NCBI RefSeq assembly: GCF_027744825.2
Contig: NC_071350.1
Location: 1,488,001-1,552,000 of the forward strand
From: Synchiropus splendidus
Taxonomy: Eukaryota; Chordata; Actinopteri; Syngnathiformes; Callionymidae
DNA: 64,000 nucleotides
Direction of reading: 5' to 3'
Shown: positions 1 through 13,774 of the stretch, in pieces
Layout of the letters: each line of letters starts with the position of its first letter
Numbering within the stretch: the first letter of the stretch is position 1
Notes under the pieces: generated by a model
Databases searched by the model: none
Seen by the model: only the letters and a program-made list of their open reading frames with translations
What the model was told of the DNA's origin: nothing
Made by a program: the position numbers and the translations under genes

Positions 1-129
1 TGAAAACGCGTTTTCTGCATTGAGCCATAACTTTGCATGGATGCTTCCGAACATGAAATTTTGACCTAACACTATAGCAGAAAGGGTCTTTCTAGTAGTT
101 GCACATCAAATCTAAGCTGTCTGAAGTGT

Positions 130-530
130 TTTTTCCAAACTTTTCAACATTTTTGCGTTTGGCGTTCAGGAACCCACCTTATCTCAAGCTGAAAACGCGT
201 TTTCTGCATTGTGCCATAACTTTGCAGGAAACTTCAGAATATGAAATTTTAACCTCCCACTATTGCAGAAATGGTCTTTCTAGTAGTTGCACATCAAATC
301 TAAGCTGTCTGAAGTGTTTTTCCAAAGTTATCTACATTTTCATGTTTGGCGTTCCTGAATCGACCTTATCTCAGGCTGAAAACGCGTGATACGAATTGTG
401 CCATAACTTGCCATAAAGCTTCAGAACATGAAATTTTCACCACCCACTATAGCAGAAAGGGTCTTTCTAGTAGTTGCAGATCAAATCTAAGCTGTCTGAA
501 ATGTTTTTCCAAAGTTATCAACATTTTTAT
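130..530 (+). repeat. Duplicated satellite block, offset 2,251 bp, copy 1
   Basis: This roughly two-monomer stretch is almost identical to 2,381-2,781, sharing rare variants such as TTTTTGCGTTTGGCGTTCAGG and an ACGCGTGATACGAATTGTG segment. The offset is twelve monomers. Edges are approximate. Confidence 0.75.
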
Positions 531-2380
531 GTTTGCCGTTCTGGAACCCACCTTATCTCAGTCGGAAAACGTGTTTTCTGCATTGTGCCATAACTTTGCA
601 GGGAAGCCTCAGAACATGAAATTTTCACCTACCGCTATAGTAGAAAAGGTCTTTCTAGTAGTTGCAAATCAAATCTAAGCAGTCTGAAGTGTCTTTCATA
701 AGTTATCAACATTTTTATGTTTGGTGTTCCGGAATCAACCTTATCTCAGGCTGAAAACGCTTTTTCGGCATTGTGCCATAACTTTGCAGGGAACCTTCAG
801 AACATGAAATTTTCAATTCCCATTATAGCAGAAAGGGTCTTTCTCGTACTTGCACATAAAATCTAAGCTGTATGAAGTGTTTTTTGAAAGTTTTCAACAT
901 TTTTATGTTTGGCGTTCCTGAATCGACCTTATCTCAGGCTGAAAATGCGTTTTCTGCAATGTGCCATAACTTTGCAGGGAAGTTTCAGAACATGAAATTT
1001 TCAACTCCCACTATAGCTGAATGGGTCTTTCTAGTAGTTGCACATCAAATCTAAGCTGTCTGAAGTGTTTTTCCAAAGTTATCAACATTTTTATGTTTGG
1101 CGTTACGGAATCGACCTTATCTCAGGCTGAAAACGCGTTTTACGCATTGTGCAATAACTTTGCATAAAGCTTCAGAACATTACATTTTCACATTACACTA
1201 TAGCAGAAAGGGTCTTTCTCGTAGTTGCACGTCAAATCTAAGCTGACAGATGTGTTTTTCCGAAGTTATCAACATTTTTATGTTTGGCGTTCCGGAATCA
1301 ACCTTATCTCAGGCTGAAAACGCGTTTTACGCATTGTGCCATAACTTTGCAGGAAAGCTTCAGAACATGAAATTTTCAATTCCCTCTAAAGCAGAAAGGG
1401 TTTTTCTCCTACTTGCACATCAAATCTAAGCTGTCTGAAGTGTTTTTCCAAAGTTATCAACATTTTTATGTTTGGCATTCCAGAATCGACCTTATCTCTG
1501 GCTGAAAACGCGTTTTCTGCATTGTGCCATATCTTTGCAGGGAAACTTCAGAACATGAAATTTTCACCTCCCACTATAGCAGGAAGGGTCTTTCTAGTAG
1601 TTGCACATCAAATCTAAGCTGTCTGAAGTGTTTTTTCAAAGTTATCATATTTTTATGTTTGGCGTTCCGTAATTGACCTTATCTCAGGCTGAAAACGCGT
1701 TTTCTGCATTGTGCCATAACTTTGCAGGGAAGCCTCAGAACATGAAATTTTCACCTCCCACTATAGCAGAAAGGGTTTTTCTAATAGTTGCACATCAAAT
1801 CTAAGCTGTTTGAAGTGTTTTTCCAAAGTTATCAACATTTTTATGTTTGGCGTTCCGGAACCCACCTTATCTCAGGCTGTAAAAGCATTTTCTGCATTGT
1901 GCCATAACTTTGGAGGGAAGCTTCAGAACATGACATTTTAACCTGCCACTATAGCAGAAAGGGTCCTTCTAGTAGTTGCACATCAAATCTAAGCTGTCTG
2001 AGGTGTTTTTTCAAAGTTATCATATTTTTATGTTTGGCGTTCTGTAATTGACCTTGTCTCATGCTGAAAACGCGTTTTCTGCATTGTGCCATAACTTTGC
2101 AGGGAAGCTTCAGAACATGAAATTTTCAACTCCCACTATAGCAGAAAGGCTTTTTGCAGTAGTTGCACATCAAATCTAAGCTGTCTGAAGTGTTTTTCCA
2201 AAGTTATCAACATTTTTATGTTTGGCGTTCCGGAATCGACTTTATCTCAGGCTGAAAACGTGTTTTCCGCATTGTGCCATAACTTTGCAAGGAAGCTTCA
2301 GAACATGAAATTTTAAACTTCCACTATAGCAGAAAAGGTCTTTCTGGTAGTTGCACATCAAATCTAAGCTGTCTGAAGTG

Positions 2381-2781
2381 TTTTTCCAAACTTTTCAACA
2401 TTTTTGCGTTTGGCGTTCAGGAACCCACCTTATCTCAAGCTGAAAACTCGTTTTCTGCATTGTGCCATAACTTTGCAGGAAACTTCAGAATATGAAATTT
2501 TAACCTCCCACTATTGCAGAAATGGTCTTTCTAGTAGTTGCACATCAAATCTAAGCTGTCTGAAGTGTTTTTCCAAAGTTATCTACATTTTCATGTTTGA
2601 CGTTCCTGAATCGACCTTATCTCAGGCTGAAAACGCGTGATACGAATTGTGCCATAACTTGCCATAAAGCTTCAGAACATGAAATTTTCACCACCCACTA
2701 TAGCAGAAAGGGTCTTTCTAGTAGTTGCAGATCAAATCTAAGCTGTCTGAAATGTTTTTCCAAAGTTATCAACATTTTTAT
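2381..2781 (+). repeat. Duplicated satellite block, offset 2,251 bp, copy 2
   Basis: Partner of 130-530, sharing the same rare monomer variants. The similarity decays near 2,787, where the monomer reads GGAAATCACC instead of GGAACCCACC. Confidence 0.75.
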
Positions 2782-5700
2782 GTTTGGCGTTCTGGAAATC
2801 ACCTTATCTCAGGCTGAAAACGCGTTTTCTGCATTGTGCCATAACTTTGAAGGAAAGCTTCAGAACACGAAAGTTTCACCTACCACTATAGCAGAAATTG
2901 TCTTTCTAGTAGTAGCACATCAAATCTAAGCTGTCTGAAATGTTTTCCGAAAGCTATCAACATTTTTATGTTTGGCGTTCCGGATTCGACCTTATCTCAG
3001 CCTGAAAACGCGTTTTACGCATTGTGCCATAACTTCTCAGGGAAGCTTCAGAACATGAAATGTTCACCTCCCACTATTGCAGAAAGGGTTTTTCTAGTAG
3101 TTGCACATCAAATCTAAGCTGTCTGAAGTGTTTTTCCAAAGTTATCAACATTTTTATGTTGGGCGTTCCGGAATCAACCTTATCTCAGGCTGAAAACGCA
3201 TTTTCTGCATTGTGCCATAACTTTATAAGGAAGCTTCAGAACATGAAATTTTCACCTCCCACTGTAGCAGAAAGGGTCTTTCTAGTAGTTGCACATCAAA
3301 TCTAAGCTGTCTGAAGTGTTTTTCCAAAGTTATCAACATTTTTATGTTTGGCGTTCCAGAATCGACCTTATCTCAGGCTGAAAACGCCTTTTACGCATTG
3401 TGCCATAACTTTGCAGGGAACCTTTAGAACATGAAATTTTCACCTCCCACTATAGCAGAAAGGGTCTTTCTAGTAGTTGCACATCAAATCTAAGCTGTCT
3501 GAAGTGTTATTCCAAAGTGATCAACATTTTTAGGTTTTGCGTTCCGGAACCCACCTTATCTCAGGCTGAAAACGCGTTTTCTGCATGGTGCCATAACTTT
3601 GCAGGGAAGCTTCAGAACATGAAATGTTCACCTCCCACTCTAGCAGAAAGGGTCTTTCTAGTAGTTGCACATCAAATCTAAGCTGTCTGAAGTGTTTTTC
3701 CAAAGTTATCAACATTTTTATGTATGGCGTTCCGGAATCGACCTTATCTCAGGCTGAAAACGCGTTTTACGCATTGTGCCATAACTTTGCAGGGAAGCTT
3801 CAGAACATGAAATGTTCACCTCCCACTATAGCAGAAAGGGTCTTTCTCGTTGTTGCACATCAAATCTAAGCTGTCTGAAGTGTTTTTCCTAAGTTATCAA
3901 CATTTTTATGCTTGGCGTTCCGGAACACACCTTACCTCAGGCTGAAAACGCGTTTTCTGCATTGCGCCATATCTTTGCAGGGAAGCTTCAGAACATGAAA
4001 TTTTAACCTCCCAATATAGCAGAAAGGGTCCTTCTAGTAGTTGCACATCAAATCTAAGCTGTTTGAAGTGTTTTTCCCAAGTTATCAACATTTTTATGTT
4101 TGGCGTTCCGGAATCGACCTTATCTCAGGCTGAAAACGCATTTTACGCATTGTGCCATAACTTTGCAGGGAAGCTTCAGAACATGAAATTTGCACCTCCC
4201 ACTATAGCAGAAAGGATCTGTCTTCTAGTTGCACATCAAATCTATGCTAATTGAAGTGTTTTTCCAAAGTTGTCAACATTTTTATGTTTGACGTTCGGGA
4301 ACCCACCTTATCTCAGGCTGAAAACGTGTTTTCTGCATTGTGGCATAACTTTCCAGGGAAGCTTCAGAACATCGAATGTTCGCCACCCACTAAATCAGAA
4401 AGGGTCTTTCTAGTAGTTGCACATCAAATCTAAGCTGTCTGAAGTGTTTTTCCAAATTTATCAACATTTTTATGTTTGGCGTTCCGGAATCGACCTTATC
4501 TCAAAGTTTTACGCATTGTGCCATAACTTTGCATAAAGCTTCAGAACATGAAATTTTCACCTCCCAGTATAGTAGAACGGGTTTTTCTAGTAGTTGCACA
4601 TGATATCTAAGCTGTCTGAAGTGTTTTTCCAAAGTTGTCAACATTTTTATGTTTGGCGTTCCGAAACCCACTTTATCTCAGGCTGAAAACGCGTTTTACG
4701 CATTGTGCCATAACTTTGCATAAAGCTTCAGCACATGAAATTTTCACCACCCACTATAGCAGAAAGGGTCTTTCTAGTAGTTGCAGATCAAATCTAAGCT
4801 GTCTGAAGTGTTTTTCCAAAGTTAACAACATTTTTATGTTTGGCGTTCTGGAACCCACCTTATCTCAGTCTGAAAACGTGTTTTTTGCATTGTGCCATAA
4901 CTTTGCAGGGACGCTTCAGAACATGAAATTTTCACATCCCACTATAGCAGAAAGGGTCTTTCTAGTAGTTTCACATCAAATCTATGCTGTCTGAAGTGTT
5001 TTTCCAAAGTTGTCAACATTTTTATGATTGGCGTTCCGAAACCCACCTTATCTCAGGCTGAAAAAGAGTTTTTGTGCATTGTGCCATAACATCACAGGGA
5101 CGCATCAGAACATGATATTTTCACCTCCCACCGTAGCAGAAAGGGTCTTTCTCGTAGTTGCACTTCAAATCTAAGCTGTCTGAAGTGTTTTTCCAAAGTT
5201 GTCCACATTTTTATGTTTGGCGTTCCGGAACCCACCTTATCTCAGGCTGAAAACGCATTTTACACATTGTGCCATAACTTTGCAGGGAAGCTTCAGAACA
5301 TCGAATTTTCACCACCCACTACAGCAGAAAGGGTCTTTCTCGTAATGGCTCATCAAATCTAAGCTGTCTGAAGTGTTTTTCCAAACTTACCAACATTTTT
5401 GTGTTTGGCGTTCTGGAACCCACCTTATCTGAGGCTGAAAACGCATTTTCTGCATTGTGCCATAACTTTGCAGGCAAGCTTCAGAACATGAAATATTCAC
5501 ATGCGACTATAGCAGAAAGGGTCTTTCTAGAAGTTGCACATCAAATCTAATCTGTCTGAAGTGTTTTTCCGAAGTTATCAACATTTTTATGTTTGGCGTT
5601 CCGGAATCGACCATATCTCAGGCTGAAAACGCCTTTTCTGCATTGTGCCATAACTTTGCAGGGAAGCTTCAGAACATGAAATTTTCAACTCCCACTATAG

Positions 5701-8700
5701 CAGAAATGGTCTTTCTAGTAGTTGCACATCAAATCTTAGCTGTCTGAAGTGTTTTTCCAAAGTTATCAACATTTTTATGTTTGGCGCTACGGAACCCACC
5801 TTATCTCAGGCTGTGAGCGCGTTTTCTGCATTGTGCCATAACTTTGGAGGAAAGCTTCAGAACATGAAATTTTCAATTCCCATTATAGCAGAAAGGGTCT
5901 TTCTCGTACTTGCACTTCAAATCTAAACTGTCTGAAGTGTTTTTTGAAAGTTTTCAACATTTTTGTGTTTGGCGTTCCCGAACCCACCTTATCTCAGGCT
6001 GAAAACGCGTTTTCTGCATTGTGCCATAACTTTGAAGGAAAGCTTCAGAAAATGAAAATTTCACCTCCCACTATAGCAGAAAGGGTCTTTTGTAGTTGCT
6101 GCACATCAAATCTAAGCTGTCTGAAGTGTTTTTCCAAAGTTATCAACATTTTTATGTTTGGCTTTCCGGAATCAACCTTATCTCAGGCTGAAAACGCGTT
6201 TTACGCATTGTGACATAACTTTGCAGGGAAGCTTCAAAACATGAAATTTTAACCACCCACTATAGCAGAAAGGGTATTTCTAGTAGTTGCTCATCAAATC
6301 AAAGCTGTTTGAAGTGTTTTTCCAAAGTTATCAACACTCTTATGTTTGGCGGACCGGAATCGACCTTATCTCAGGCTGAAAACACGATTTACGCATTCTG
6401 CCATAACTTTGCAGGGAAGCTTCAGAACATTAAATTTTCATATCCCACTATAGCAGAAAGGGTCTTTCTAGTAGTTGCTCATCAAATCTAAGCTGTCTGA
6501 AGTGTTTTTCCAAAGTTATCAACATTTTTATGTTTGGCATTCGGGAATCCACCGTATCTCAGGCTGAAAACGCTTTTTCTGCATTGTGCCATGACTTTGC
6601 AGGGAAACTTCAGAACATGAAATTTTCACCTCCCACTATAGCAGAATGGGTCTGTCGAGTAGTTGCACATCAAATCTTAGCTGTCTGAAGTGTTTTTCCA
6701 AAGTTATCAACATTTTTATGTTTGGCGTTCCGGTACCCACCTTATCTCAGCCTGAAAACGCGTTTTACATATTTTGCCATAACTTTGCAGGGAAGGTTCA
6801 GAACATGAAATTTTCACCTCCCACTATAGCAAAAAGGGTCTTTCTAGTAGTTGCACATCAAATCTAAGCTGTCTGAAGTGTTTTTCCAAAGTTATCAACA
6901 TTTTTATGTTTGGCGTTCCGAAACCCACCTTATCTCAGGCTGAAAACTCGTTTTCTGCATTGTCCCATAACTTTGCAGGGAAGCTTCAGAACATGAAATT
7001 TTCACTTCCCACTATAGCAGAAAGGGTCTTTCTAGTAGTTGCACATCAAATCTAAGCTGTCTGAAGTGTTTTTCCAAAGTTATGAACATTATAATGTTTG
7101 GCGTTCTGGAACCCACCTTATCTCAGTCTGAAAATGTGTTTTCTGCATTGTGCTGTAACTTTGCAGGGAAACCTCAGAACATGAAAATTTCAACCTCCCG
7201 CTATAGTAGAAAGGGTCTTTCTAGTAGTTGCACATCAAATCTAAGCTGTCTGAAGTGTCTTTTCAAAGTTATCAACACTTTAATGTTTGGCGTTCCGGAA
7301 TCGACCTTATCTCAGGCTGAAAACGCGTTTTACGCATGGTGCCATAACTTTGCAGGGAAGCTTCAGAACATCGAATTTTCACCTCCCACAATGGCAGAAA
7401 GGGTCTTTCTAGTAGTTGCACATCAAATCTAAGCTGTCTGAAGTGTTTTTCCAAAGTTATCAACATTTTTATGTTTGGCGTTGTGGAACCCACCTTATCT
7501 CAGTCTGAAAACGTGTTTTTTGCATTGTGCCATAACTTTGCAGGAAACTTCAGAATAAGAAATTTTAACCTCCCACTGTTGCAGAAAGGGTCTGTCTTGT
7601 AGTTGCTCATCAAATCTAAGCTGTCTTAAGTGTTTTTCCAAAGTTTTCAACATTTTTATGTTTGGCGTTCGGGATCCCACCTTTTCTCAAGCTGAAAACG
7701 CGTTTTCTGCATTGTGCCATAACTTTGCAGGAAACTTCAGAATAAGAAATTTTAACCTCCCACTGTTGCAGAAACGGTCTGTCTTGTAGTTGCACATCAA
7801 ATCGAAGCTGTCTGAAGTGTTTTTCCAAAGTTATCAACATTTTCATGTTTGGCGTTCCGGAATCGACCTTATCTCAGGCTGAAAACGCGTTTTACGCATT
7901 GTGCCATAACTTTGCATAAAGCTTCAGAAATGAAATTTTCACCTCCCACTATAGCAGAAAGGGTCTTTCTCGTAGTTGCAGATCAAATCTAAGCTGTCTG
8001 AAATGTTTTTCCAAAGTTATCAACATTTTTATGTTTGCCGTTCTGGAACCCACCTCATCTCAGGCTGAAAACGTGTTTTCTGCATTGTGCCATAACTTTG
8101 CAGGGAAGCTTCAGAACATGACATTTTCACCTCCCACTATATCAGAAAGGATCTTTCTAGTAGTTGCACATCAAATCTAAGCTGTCTGAAGTGTTTTTCC
8201 AAAGTTTTCAACATTTTTATGTTTGGCGTTCCGGAACCCAACTTATCTCACTCTGTAAGCGTGTTTTCTGCATTGTGCCATAACTTTGCAAGGAAGCTTC
8301 AGAACATGACATTTAAACATCCCACTATGGCAGAAAGGGTCTTTCTAGTAGTTGCACATCAAATCTAAGCTGTCTGAAGTGTTTTTTCAAAGTTATCATA
8401 TTTTTATGTTTGGCGTTCCGTAATTGACCTTGTCTCATGCTGAAAACGCGTTTTCTGCATTGTGCCATAACTTTGCAGGGAAGCTTCAGAACATGAAATT
8501 TTCAACTCCCACTATAGCAGAAAGGCTTTTTCCAGTAGTTGCACATCAAATCTAAGCTGTCTGAAGTGTTTTTTCAAAGTTATCATATTATTATGTTTGG
8601 CGTTCCGTAATTGACCTTGTCTCATGCTGAAAACGCGTTTTCTGCATTGTGCCATAACTTTGCAGGGAAGCTTCAGAACATGAAATTTTCAACTCCCACA

Positions 8701-9309
8701 ATAGCAGAAAGGGTCTTTCTAGTAGTTGCACATCAAATCTAAGCTGTCTGAAGTGTTTTTCCAAAGTTGTCAACATTTTTATGTTTGGCTTTCCGTAATC
8801 GACCTTATCTCAGCCTGAAAACGCGTTTCCTGCATTGTGGCATAACTTTGCAGGGATGCTTCAGAACATGAAATTTTCACCTCCCACTATAGCAGAAAGG
8901 GTCTTTCTCGTAGTTGCACATCAAATCTAAGCTGTCTGAAGTGTTTTTCCAAAGTTATCATATTTTTATGTTTGGCGTTCCGTAATTGACCTTGTCTCAT
9001 GCTGAATACGCGTTTTCTGCATTGTGCCATAACTTTGCCGGGAAGCTTCAGAACATGAAATTTTCAACTCCCACTATAGCAGAAAGGGTTTTTCTAATAG
9101 TTGCACATAGAATCTAAGCTGTTTGAAGTGTTTTTCCAAAGTTATCAACATTTTTATGTTTGGCGTTCCGGAACCCACCTTATCTCAGGCTGTAAAAGCG
9201 TTTTCTGCATTGTGCCATAACTTTGGAGGGAAGCTTCAGAACATGAAATTTTAACCTCCCACTATAGCAGAAAGGGTCCTTCGAGTAGTTGCACATCAAA
9301 TCTAACCTG

Positions 9310-9690
9310 TCTGAAGTGTTTTTCCAAAGTTATCAACATTCTTAAGTTTGGCGTTCCAGAATCAACCTTATCTCAGGCTGAAAACGCGTTTTCAGCATTG
9401 TGCCATCACTTTGCAGGGAAGCTTCAGAACATGAAATTTTCACCTCCCACTATAGCAGAAAGGGTCTTTCTAGTAGTTGCACATCAAATCTAAGCTTTTT
9501 GAAGTGTTTTTCCAAAGATAATACCATTTTTATGTTTGGCGTTCCAGAAACAACCTTATCTCAGGTTGAAAACGCGTTTTACGCAATTTGCCCTAACTTT
9601 GCAAGAAAGCTTCAGAACATGAAATTTTCACCTCCCACTATAGCAGAAAGTGTCTTTCTAGTAGTTGCACATCAAATCTAAGCTGTCTGA
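9310..9690 (+). repeat. Duplicated satellite block, offset 2,252 bp, copy 1
   Basis: Two monomers sharing with 11,562-11,942 the rare sequences GCCATCACTTTGCAGG, AAGCTTTTTGAAGTG and TTTGCCCTAACTTT. The spacing again equals twelve monomers. Edges are approximate. Confidence 0.7.
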
Positions 9691-11561
9691 AGTGTTTTTT
9701 CAAAGTTATCATATTTTTATGTTTGGCGTTCCGTAATTGACCTTGTCTCATGCTGAAAACGCGTTTTCTGCATTGTGCCATAACTTTGCAGGGAAGCTTC
9801 AGAACATGAAATTTTCAACTCCCACTATACCAGAAAGGCTTTTTCCAGTAGTTGCACATCAAATCTAAGCTGTCTGAAGTGTTTTTCCAAAGTTATCAAC
9901 ATTTTTTTGTTTGGCTTTCCGGAATCAACCTTATCTCAGGCTGAAAACGCGATTTACGCATTGTGCCATAACCTTGCAGGAAAGCTTCAGAACATGAAAT
10001 TTTCAACTCCCACAATAGCAGAAAGGGTCTTTCTAGTAGTTGCACATCAAATCTAAGCTGTCTGAAGTGTTTTTTCAAAATTATCATATTTTTATGTTTG
10101 GCGTTCCGTAATTGACCTTGTCTCATGCTGAAAACGCGTTTTCTGCATTGTGCCATATCTTTGCAGGGAAACTTCAGAACATGAAATTTTCACCTCCCAC
10201 TATAGCAGAAAGGGTCTTTCTGGTAGTTGCACATCAAATCTAAGCTGTCTGAAGTGTTTTTTCAAAGTTATCATATTTTTATGTTTGGCGTTCCGTAATT
10301 GACCTTGTCTCATGCTGAAAACGCGTTTTCTGCATTGTGCCATAACTTTGCAGGGAAGCTTCAGAACATGAAATTTTCAACTCCCACTATAGCACAAAGG
10401 CTTTTTCCAGTAGTTGCACATCAAATCTAAGCTGTTTGAAGTGTTTTTCCAAAGTTATCAACATTTTTATGTTTGGCGTTCCGGAACCCACCTTATCTCA
10501 GGCTGTAAAAGCGTTTTCTGCATTGTGCCATAACTTTGGAGGGAAGCTTCAGAAAATGAAATTTTAACCTGCCACTATAGCAGAAAGGGTCCTTCTAGTA
10601 GTTGCACATCAAATCTAACCTGTCTGAAGTGTTTTTCCAAAGTTATCAACATTCTTATGTTTGGCGTTCCAGAATCGACCTTATCTCAGGCTGAAAACAC
10701 GTTTTCTGCATTGTGCCATAACTTTGCAAGGAAACTTCAGAACATGAAATTTTGACCTCCCACTATAGCAGAAAGGGTTTTTCTAGTAGTTGCACATCAA
10801 ATCTAAGCTGTCTGAAGTGTTTTTTCAAAGTTATCATATTTTTATGTTTGGCGTTCCGTAATTGACCTTGTCTCATGCTGAAAACGCGTTTTCTGCATTG
10901 TGCCATAACTTTGCAGGGAAGCTTCAGAACATGAAATTTTCAACTCCCACTATACCAGAAAGGCTTTTTCCAGTAGTTGCACATCAAATCTAAGCTGTCT
11001 GAAGTGTTTTTCCAAAGTTATCAACATTTTTTTGTTTGGCTTTCCGGAATCAACCTTATCTCAGGCTGAAAACGCGTTTTACGCATTGTGCCATAACCTT
11101 GCAGGAAAGCTTCAGAACATGAAATTTTCAACTCCCACAATAGCAGAAAGGGTCTTTCTAGTAGTTGCACATCAAATCTAAGCTGTCTGAAGTGTTTTTC
11201 CAAAGTTGTCAACATTTTTATGTTTGGCTTTCCGTAATCGACCTTATCTCAGCCTGAAAACGCGTTTCCTGCATTGTGGCATAACTTTGCAGGGATGCTT
11301 CAGAACATGAAATTTTCACCTCCCACTGTTGCAGAAAGAGTCTTTCTAGTAGTTGCACATCAAATCTAAGCTGTCTGAAGTGTTTTTCCAAAGTTATCAA
11401 CATTTTTATGTTTGGCGTTCCGGAACCCACCTTATCTCAGGCTGTAAAAGCGTTTTCTGCATTGTGCCATAACTTTGGAGGGAAGCTTCAGAACATGAAA
11501 TTTTAACCTGCCACTATAGCAGAAAGTGTCTTTCTAGTAGTTGCACATCAAATCTAAGCTG

Positions 11562-11942
11562 TCTGAAGTGTTTTTCCAAAGTTATCAACATTCTTATGTT
11601 TGGCGTTCCAGAATCAACCTTATCTCAGGCTGAAAACGCGTTTTCAGCATTGTGCCATCACTTTGCAGGGAAGCTTCAGAACATGAAATTTTCACCTCCC
11701 ACTATAGCAGAAAGGGTCTTTCTAGTAGTTGCACATCAAATCTAAGCTTTTTGAAGTGTTTTTCCAAAGATAACACAATTTTTATGTTTGGTGTTCCAGA
11801 AACAACCTTATCTCAGGTTGAAAACGCGTTTTACGCAATTTGCCCTAACTTTTCAGGAAAGCTTCAGAACATGAAATTTTCACCTCCCACTGTAGCAGAA
11901 AGTGTCTTTCTAGTAGTTGCACAGGAAATCTAAGCTGTCTGA
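11562..11942 (+). repeat. Duplicated satellite block, offset 2,252 bp, copy 2
   Basis: Partner of 9,310-9,690 with the same rare monomer variants and only a few substitutions. Confidence 0.7.
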
Positions 11943-13774
11943 AGTGTTTTTCCAAAGTTATCAACATTCTTATGTTTGGCGTTCCGGAATCAACCTAATT
12001 CTCAGACTGAAAAAGTGTTTTCTGCATTGTGCCATAACTTTGGAGGGAAACTTCAGAACATGAAATTTTCACCTCAAACTATAGCAGAAAGGTTCTTTCT
12101 AGTAGTTGCACATCAAATCTAAGCTGTTTGAAGTGTTTTTCCAAAGTTATCACCATTTTTATGTTTGGCGTTCCAGAAACAACCTTATCTCAGCCTGAAA
12201 ACGCGTTTAACATATTTTGCCATAACTTTGCAGGAAAGCTTGAGAACATGAAATTTTTAACTCCCACAATAGCAGAAAGGGTCTTTCTAGTGGTTGCACA
12301 TCAAATCTAAGCTGTCTGAAGTGTTTTTCCAAAGTTGTCAACATTTTTATGTTTGGCTTTCCGGAATCGACCTTATCTCAGGCTGAAAACGTGTTTCCTG
12401 CATTGTGGCATAACTTTGCAGGGATGTTTCAGAACATGAAATTTTCACCTCCCACTATAGCAGAAAGGGTCTTTCTAGTAGTTGCACATCAAATCTAAGC
12501 TGTCTGAAGTGTTTTTCCAAAGTTAGCAACATTTTTATGTTTGGCGTCCTGGAACCCACCTAATCTCAGGCTGAAAACGCGTTTTCTGCATTGTGCCATA
12601 ACTTTTCAGGGAAGCTTCAGAACATGAAATGTTCGCCTACCACTTTCGCGGATAGGGTCTTTCTAGTAGTTGCACATCAAATCTAAGCTGTCTGAAGTGT
12701 TTTTCCAAAGTTATCAACATTTTTATGTTTGGCGTTCTGGAACCCACCTTATCTCAGGCTGAAAACGCGTTTTCTGCATTGTGCCGTAACTTTGCAGGGA
12801 GACTTCAGAACATGAAATTTTTTCCTCCCACTATAGCAGAAAGGGTATTTCCAATAGTTGCACATCAAATCTAAGTTGTCTGAAGTGTTTTTCCAAAGTT
12901 ATCAACATTCTTATGTTTGGCGTTCCGGAATCAACCTTATCTCAGACTGAAAACGTGTTTTCTGCATTGTGCCATAACTTTGGAGGGAAACTTCAGAACA
13001 TGAAATTTTCACCTCCAACTATAGCAGAAAGGTTCTTTCTAGTAGTTGCACATCAAATCTAAGCTATTTGAAGTGTTTTTCCAAAGTTAACACCATTTTT
13101 ATGTTTGGCGTTCCAGAAACAACCTTATCTCAGCCTGAAAACGCGTTTTACATATTTTGCCATAACTTTGCAGGGAAGCTTCAGAACATGAAATTTTAAC
13201 ATCCCACTATAGCAGAAAGGGTCTTTCTAGTAGTTGCACATCAAATCTAAGCTGTCTGAAGTGTTTTTCCAAAGTTATCAACATTCTTATGTTTGGCGTT
13301 CCGGAATCGACCTTATCTCAGGCTGAAAACGCGTTTTACGCAATTTGCCATAACTTTGCAGGAAAGCTTCAGAATATGAAATTTTCACCTCCCACTATAG
13401 CAGAAAGTGGCTTTCTAGTAGTTGCACATCAAATCTAAGCTGTCTGAAGTGTTTTTCCAAAGTTATCTACATTTTTATGTTTGGCGTTCTGGAACCCACC
13501 TTATCTCAGGCTGAAAACGCGTTTTCTGCATTGTGCCATAACTTTGCAGGGAGACTTCAGAACATGAAATTTTCTCCTCCCACTATATCAGAAAGGGTAT
13601 TTCTAGTAGTTGCACATCAAATCGAAGTTGTCTGAAGTGTTTTTCCAAAGTTATCAACATTCTTATGTTTGGCGTTCCGGAATCAACCTTATCTCAGACT
13701 GAAAACGTGTTTTCTGCATTGTGCCATAACTTTGCAGGGAAACTTCAGAACATGAAATTTTCCCCACCAACACT

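Larger units (their letters stand above)
1..13772. repeat. Satellite array, block 1 (about 187-188 bp monomer)
   Basis: Head-to-tail copies of one monomer fill this block without a break. The landmark gcacatcaaa occurs at 101 and 289 and its variant at 476, giving steps of 188 and 187 bp. Each monomer runs through a TTTTTCCAAAGTTATCAAC segment, TTTGGCGTTCCGGAA, the palindrome GAAAACGCGTTTTC (for example 191-204), TGCCATAACTTTGCAGG and CACTATAGCAGAAAGG. Monomers differ by scattered substitutions and small indels. One variant family (CCGTAATTGACCTTGTCTCATGCTG) is concentrated between about 8.4 and 10.9 kb. Period, length and homogeneity suit a pericentromeric or centromeric satellite, but chromosomal location cannot be read from sequence. 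The 60-110 codon open frames here are not genes. Confidence 0.97.
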
